From assembly GCF_964019385.1 (NCBI RefSeq), contig NC_088644.1, forward strand, positions 17,792,358 through 17,856,357: 64,000 nt of DNA, in the 5' to 3' direction. Position 1 is the first letter of the stretch, and every line of letters starts with the position of its first letter. Under the pieces are notes generated by a model. The model was not told the origin of the DNA. It did not search any database and was given only the letters and a program-made list of their open reading frames with translations. Source of the DNA: Sycon ciliatum. Taxonomy: Eukaryota; Porifera; Calcarea; Leucosolenida; Sycettidae. The translations under genes were made by a program, and so were the position numbers. Of the stretch, positions 12,480 to 64,000 are shown piece after piece.

Positions 12480-12866
12480 TGTGAAAGTTGTCGCCTGCTG
12501 GCGTGGTGACCAGGTGATTTGGGCACCCAGGAGCACGTGACCGCGTGTTCAACCATGTTCGATTGGGAATAAAGGAGGAACGCTGCATTGCAGCCTTTTC
12601 GGACCAAAACCAGTCGACTCAGCGTCCAAAAGACTACAACATATGGGCCAATCGCGGTCATCCGTGCTTTTATAAGAACGAAATGGCGCTTTTAGTGACA
12701 TTTTGCATACAAATCCCCATCTAGTAGGGCGCAGTCACCCAGTTTCGGTGGAAGTGCGCGAGTTCGATTGGGATTCAAGTAGGAAGGGAGCGTCTCAGCT
12801 TTCTCGGACCAAGACCATTCGACTCAGCACCCCGAAGACTACAACTGGTGAAATTTTAAGTTTTGC
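12480..12866. repeat. Dispersed repeat, copy B
   Basis: Same family and order of segments as 2159-2516, with scattered differences. It ends in the shared ACTACAACTGGTGAA segment. Confidence 0.7.
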
Positions 12867-13504
12867 CTTAACTTCCCCTTTAAAACAGTTTACCACGGTA
12901 GCGAGATAGTAATAATGATATGAGTCGGATGTGTTGGAGTTAGGGATCAGGTCGTTTAATGTCTCAGTACCCATATCAGTTGTGTGCCTTGTTGCACTGT
13001 CCGACTGTATTATTATCTCGTTACCGTGGCGGACTGTTAACTCATAACATGTTGGTCCTCGTTCTTAGTCACTTTGGGTGGAGGTACAAGTATGCATTTT
13101 GAAGAATATGCCGGGATAATGCTGCCTCGCTGGCTCCTTCTGAAGAATATGCCGGGATAATGCTGCCTCACTGGCTCCTTCTTAAAACCTCCATGTTCCA
13201 TAGCCAGTGGCTGGCAATTGCAGAATGCGTATCACCGTGCTCTGGATTCCAACTTTCTTTGTTCTATTTTTTTGAAGGCACAGGCATCTGAGGCGAACAG
13301 ACTAGGGGCACCCTGATCTACTTCAGCCAAGTGTCAAACTGATGCCAGTGATGGGTGTTGATAAGTTGGTTGGATGGCTACATGGCAACGCATATCTGCG
13401 TACCGGTATCTTTGGAAGCCGGTGAGTGTACGTTTCACATTTCCTCCATTGTCAAGATGATGGTGACGATGATGCATGTAAGTGATTTTCTTTTTTTTGT
13501 TTTA

Positions 13505-13715
13505 GGATAGTCTACTTCTATGAAACCCCATTCCAACGCTCCAATAATGGTCTCTTTACTGTGAATAAATCAATGCTTCACCACATTTTCGGGCCTTGCC
13601 CATCATCAGGATGAAACTGAACAACGTTTTGCCCCGATGATGGGCCAGCCGAAAATTTGGTGGAACATTGATTTATTCGCAGTGAAGAAACCAGTATTGG
13701 AGTAGTGGAGCGAGG
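13505..13715. mobile_element. Imperfect inverted-repeat element
   Basis: The segment around GCCTTGCCCATCATC pairs with GATGATGGGCC, and the outer stretches (CCATTCCAACGCTCCAATAA against the TATTGGAGTAGTGGAG side) also pair imperfectly. Non-coding. Confidence 0.5.
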
Positions 13716-14820
13716 TGTCATACATGTGTAAGTGGGCTGCGCTAGAGTCCGCGGAAAAAAATGTACTTCAGTATGATAATGCTTGTTAGTCATAGAGCAT
13801 TTTTTGCCGAAGGTTTCCTCCTTTTCCTTTGCTGTGATGTATATAGCTTGAATACCAGCTGGGCAAGTTGCATTGCGGGAAAACTTCAGCTCTCGCAGGG
13901 TGTCAACATGGACGACGCCATCATGCATTGCAGGTGATTGGAATCAGCCAGGCAAATTGTTGCTGTGTCTGCAAGAAGTGGTTCTATGACAGTCATAGTC
14001 ACATCGTCCATTGGATGCTGCTCGACTCTTGTCATCCCAGCCGGTACACTGTGAGTTAGTTGTATACAGCTTCAAGATACTGCTTTCCCATATCCACATA
14101 ACTTTGGTACTTATAGCATTGGGATGTTTGTTGTTGGTGACATGAACACGTGTACGGGGAACACATACCAGTACTTTGGCCTGGCTCAAGCTTCAAGTTC
14201 TGAATTCTGATCCAAGTACTAGGCTGGTGACTGGTGTTTACGCAGCCCAGGCATTTTGACATTACTTGGGCCTGAACCGATGTGATACTTCCCTTCCATT
14301 TATAGACACTCCTGGGGATCCAGAAGACAATGTTTGAACACCAGAGCAGTAGCATGGCTGCAGATCTCATCGCACTTGCACTGCTGTACTCGGTGAGCTG
14401 TGCATCTCGACTTGCTATGCCCCGCACCGAGAGGTAACACCACCATTGCCATTTTAGGACACTCTTACATAGAGATAACAGCAAGAAGCATTCTCCAAGT
14501 CCAACAAGGAGAAGTAAAATCACAACTAGACTACACCATAAAATGAATCATTTCTAATGTCTGGAAGTGATGCATGAAGAAAAGCGACAAACCTAGAGTA
14601 AAAATATCCAGTGTGGCTACATAAAGAGGACAGGGAGGGGAGGGGAGGGAGGGAGGGGGTACAAACATGCTACAATCACAGCCTGCTGCAAAAGGAAATA
14701 GCGAAAAGATCTTTCATATCACCACAAGTAACAATTTTGCTTAAAAAAATATACGATAAAAATAACAGCACCAGCACAATATTATTGGTAGATGCAAACA
14801 CAAAATCTGAGGATCCAGCC

Positions 14821-62825
<48,005 letters not shown>

Positions 62826-63684
62826 TGTTCTGCTATGCTGGAACCTTTACAAGTAAAGTCGTAGTTGCAGCAGCGTTACATGTATTCCACTGATGACATT
62901 TTCTGCTGCATGTTTACCTCAGAAGGCTATTTACAATCGGGCGCAAGGACGACACGCAGCGCAGCTGAACAAACTATCCTCCTCTGTCGGAGCCACTTAG
63001 ATAATTACTCGAACGCTGATCAAGTCATGTGAAGCAAGATTGCCAAGAAGCTCCATACCAGGACCATGCATGCTTCACCTGTTCGAACTGGGCTTTAGTT
63101 TTATTTTGAATCATGTGGAGAAGAAAAAATCAGCGCTTCACCCCGCGTTGTCCAGGGAACAATCCCTCACGCGTGCACGATCGATGCGATCACGATCGAC
63201 GTACGAGTCGTGCTTCTATTTTTTTTTTTTTTTTACATGTCAGGGAGTCGGTATTTGACGACTCCCTGGTGCCGCGCCCGTGGTGTTCAAGCAACTGACT
63301 GTATCCATGGTAAATGCCTGGGCTGAGTCTCTGACTGACAACTGACAGACATAACCGTTGCTTGATGTGTAGCACTTGCACTTGCAGTAGCAGCTAGCTC
63401 TAGTCTAGCAGCACTGGCAAGCATGCAGCAAGGACGAGACTCGTCACTCAGTCGATAGTCTGTGGGCCGTATGGTGGTAATGTTATCATTGAATGGCCAA
63501 TAATAATAGTCTGTTACGGTACATATATACAGTGTGGGGAGCAAACCCTTTCTGTTACGGATGAATCTAGTTCTCTTGACTTGAGTCTTGACTGATCCCC
63601 TATGCCGCGTGAATTGAGCTCCTGGCGATTAAATACCGGGGTGATCAGTAACGGTTACGACGTAACTTGCTGTCAGGTGAGGCT
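62826..63684. promoter_or_regulatory. Divergent intergenic region between EEA1 and the enolase-4-like gene
   Basis: The two start codons point away from each other, 859 bp apart, so both promoters must lie here or be shared. There is no clear TATA. A short hairpin, CAGGGAGTCG with CGACTCCCTG, lies at about 63240-63267 next to a T run. No ORF of note. Confidence 0.5.
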
Positions 63685-63840
63685 ATGTCGCTGAGAGACT
63701 TTGAGAAGTATGAGGAGACCTCGGACAAGAAAAGGAAGAAAGTAAGGGAGTATTTTGATAGCATTCGTATTGAAGGCGATTCCCAGGAGCTGGTGAACAA
63801 GCTGTACTTGGAAAAGCCGAAAGATGTCAACGGATATGCG
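63685..63840 (+). CDS. First coding exon of an enolase-4-like gene (partial)
   Basis: ATG at 63685 (MSLRDFEKYEETSDKKRK), 52 codons, then a GTGAGT donor. KKVREYFDSIRIEGDSQELV and LYLEKPKDVNGYA resemble the N-terminal extension of vertebrate ENO4 (AMEYYREN..., FYLQPADVYGHLA). ENO4 is a sperm-associated enolase relative with a long extra N-terminus. The catalytic domain would lie beyond the window, so the call rests on a short, modest match. Confidence 0.5.
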
Positions 63841-63903
63841 GTGAGTCAGTTACTATACAATGCCAATGGCTTATGTACAATGACTATGTACATGTAGATG
63901 AAC

Positions 63904-64000
63904 TACTGTCGTGGACATGGAAATCCGGTCGCACGTCTAGCGGCCCCAGACACAGCCAGAGCGCTGGCCATGCAGCCGTGGGTAAGCAGTACACACATGC
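63904..64000. mobile_element. Partial TIR element, same family as 17552-17741, opposite orientation
   Basis: Begins CTACTGTCGTGGACATGGAA and follows the reverse complement of the 3' half of the 17552-17741 copy until the window ends. Confidence 0.8.

Larger units (their letters stand above)
7558..14820. other. Intergenic region between the convergent ependymin-related and EEA1 genes
   Basis: Contains the 3' UTRs of both convergent genes at its ends; I see no confident AATAAA for either. The rest is TIR elements (10337-10820, 11094-11290, 13505-13715), a foldback (8850-9192), a repeat copy (12480-12866) and short duplications, for example a roughly 40-bp pair near 13100-13185. ORFs at 9747-10037 (minus) and 11362-11577 (plus) match nothing I know. 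Confidence 0.5.

Noticed and set aside
13868-14059. Plus-strand ORF with CCCVCKKWF
   Set aside because: Cys spacing fits no zinc-binding family; no splice support.

Overview
This is a stretch of nuclear genome from an invertebrate animal. Genes are split into many short exons (20-222 bp) with GT-AG introns. Intergenic and intronic DNA is full of CA, GA and GT microsatellites, small terminal-inverted-repeat (TIR) transposons and retrotransposon debris. ACATGTACATG-type words are common. Gene content (EEA1, an ependymin-related protein, a probable enolase-4) says metazoan. I cannot place the phylum; a sponge or another marine invertebrate would fit. There is no sign of bacterial, organellar or viral gene organisation.

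Layout. (1) Positions 467-7557, plus strand: a six-exon gene for a 186-residue secreted ependymin-related protein, including a 23-nt microexon. (2) Positions 7558-14820: no gene recognised; short TIR elements, a 343-bp foldback and older repeats. (3) Positions 14821-62825, minus strand: one 48-kb gene that I assembled exon by exon as the early endosome antigen EEA1. It has 48 coding exons and 3954 coding bases, gives 1317 residues plus stop, and every splice phase agrees. It starts with the Rab5-type C2H2 finger, runs through a long coiled coil and ends in a complete FYVE domain. (4) Positions 62826-63684: a divergent intergenic space. (5) Positions 63685-63840, plus strand: first coding exon of a gene resembling enolase 4; the gene continues outside the window.

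Introns of EEA1 hold a young, internally deleted Ty3/gypsy-type element with identical LTRs, a PIF/Harbinger transposase ORF, LINE reverse-transcriptase scraps, and several TIR elements with visible target-site duplications (hAT-like with 8 bp, mariner/Tigger-like with TA, Harbinger-like with TTA, another with 9 bp). They also hold a homogeneous 15-bp minisatellite of about 42 units. Most long predicted ORFs in this window are translations of these repeats and are not genes.

The most notable observations are: a run of seven consecutive EEA1 exons of exactly 69 bp and identical phase, each encoding one copy of a 23-residue coiled-coil module; a 20-nt microexon carrying the HHCRSCG core of the FYVE domain; very long CT tracts lying 10-50 bp upstream of four EEA1 3' splice sites; and a duplicated 5' splice site behind the ependymin-related microexon. 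I see no clearly new molecular system. The novelty is in gene architecture and mobile-element history.
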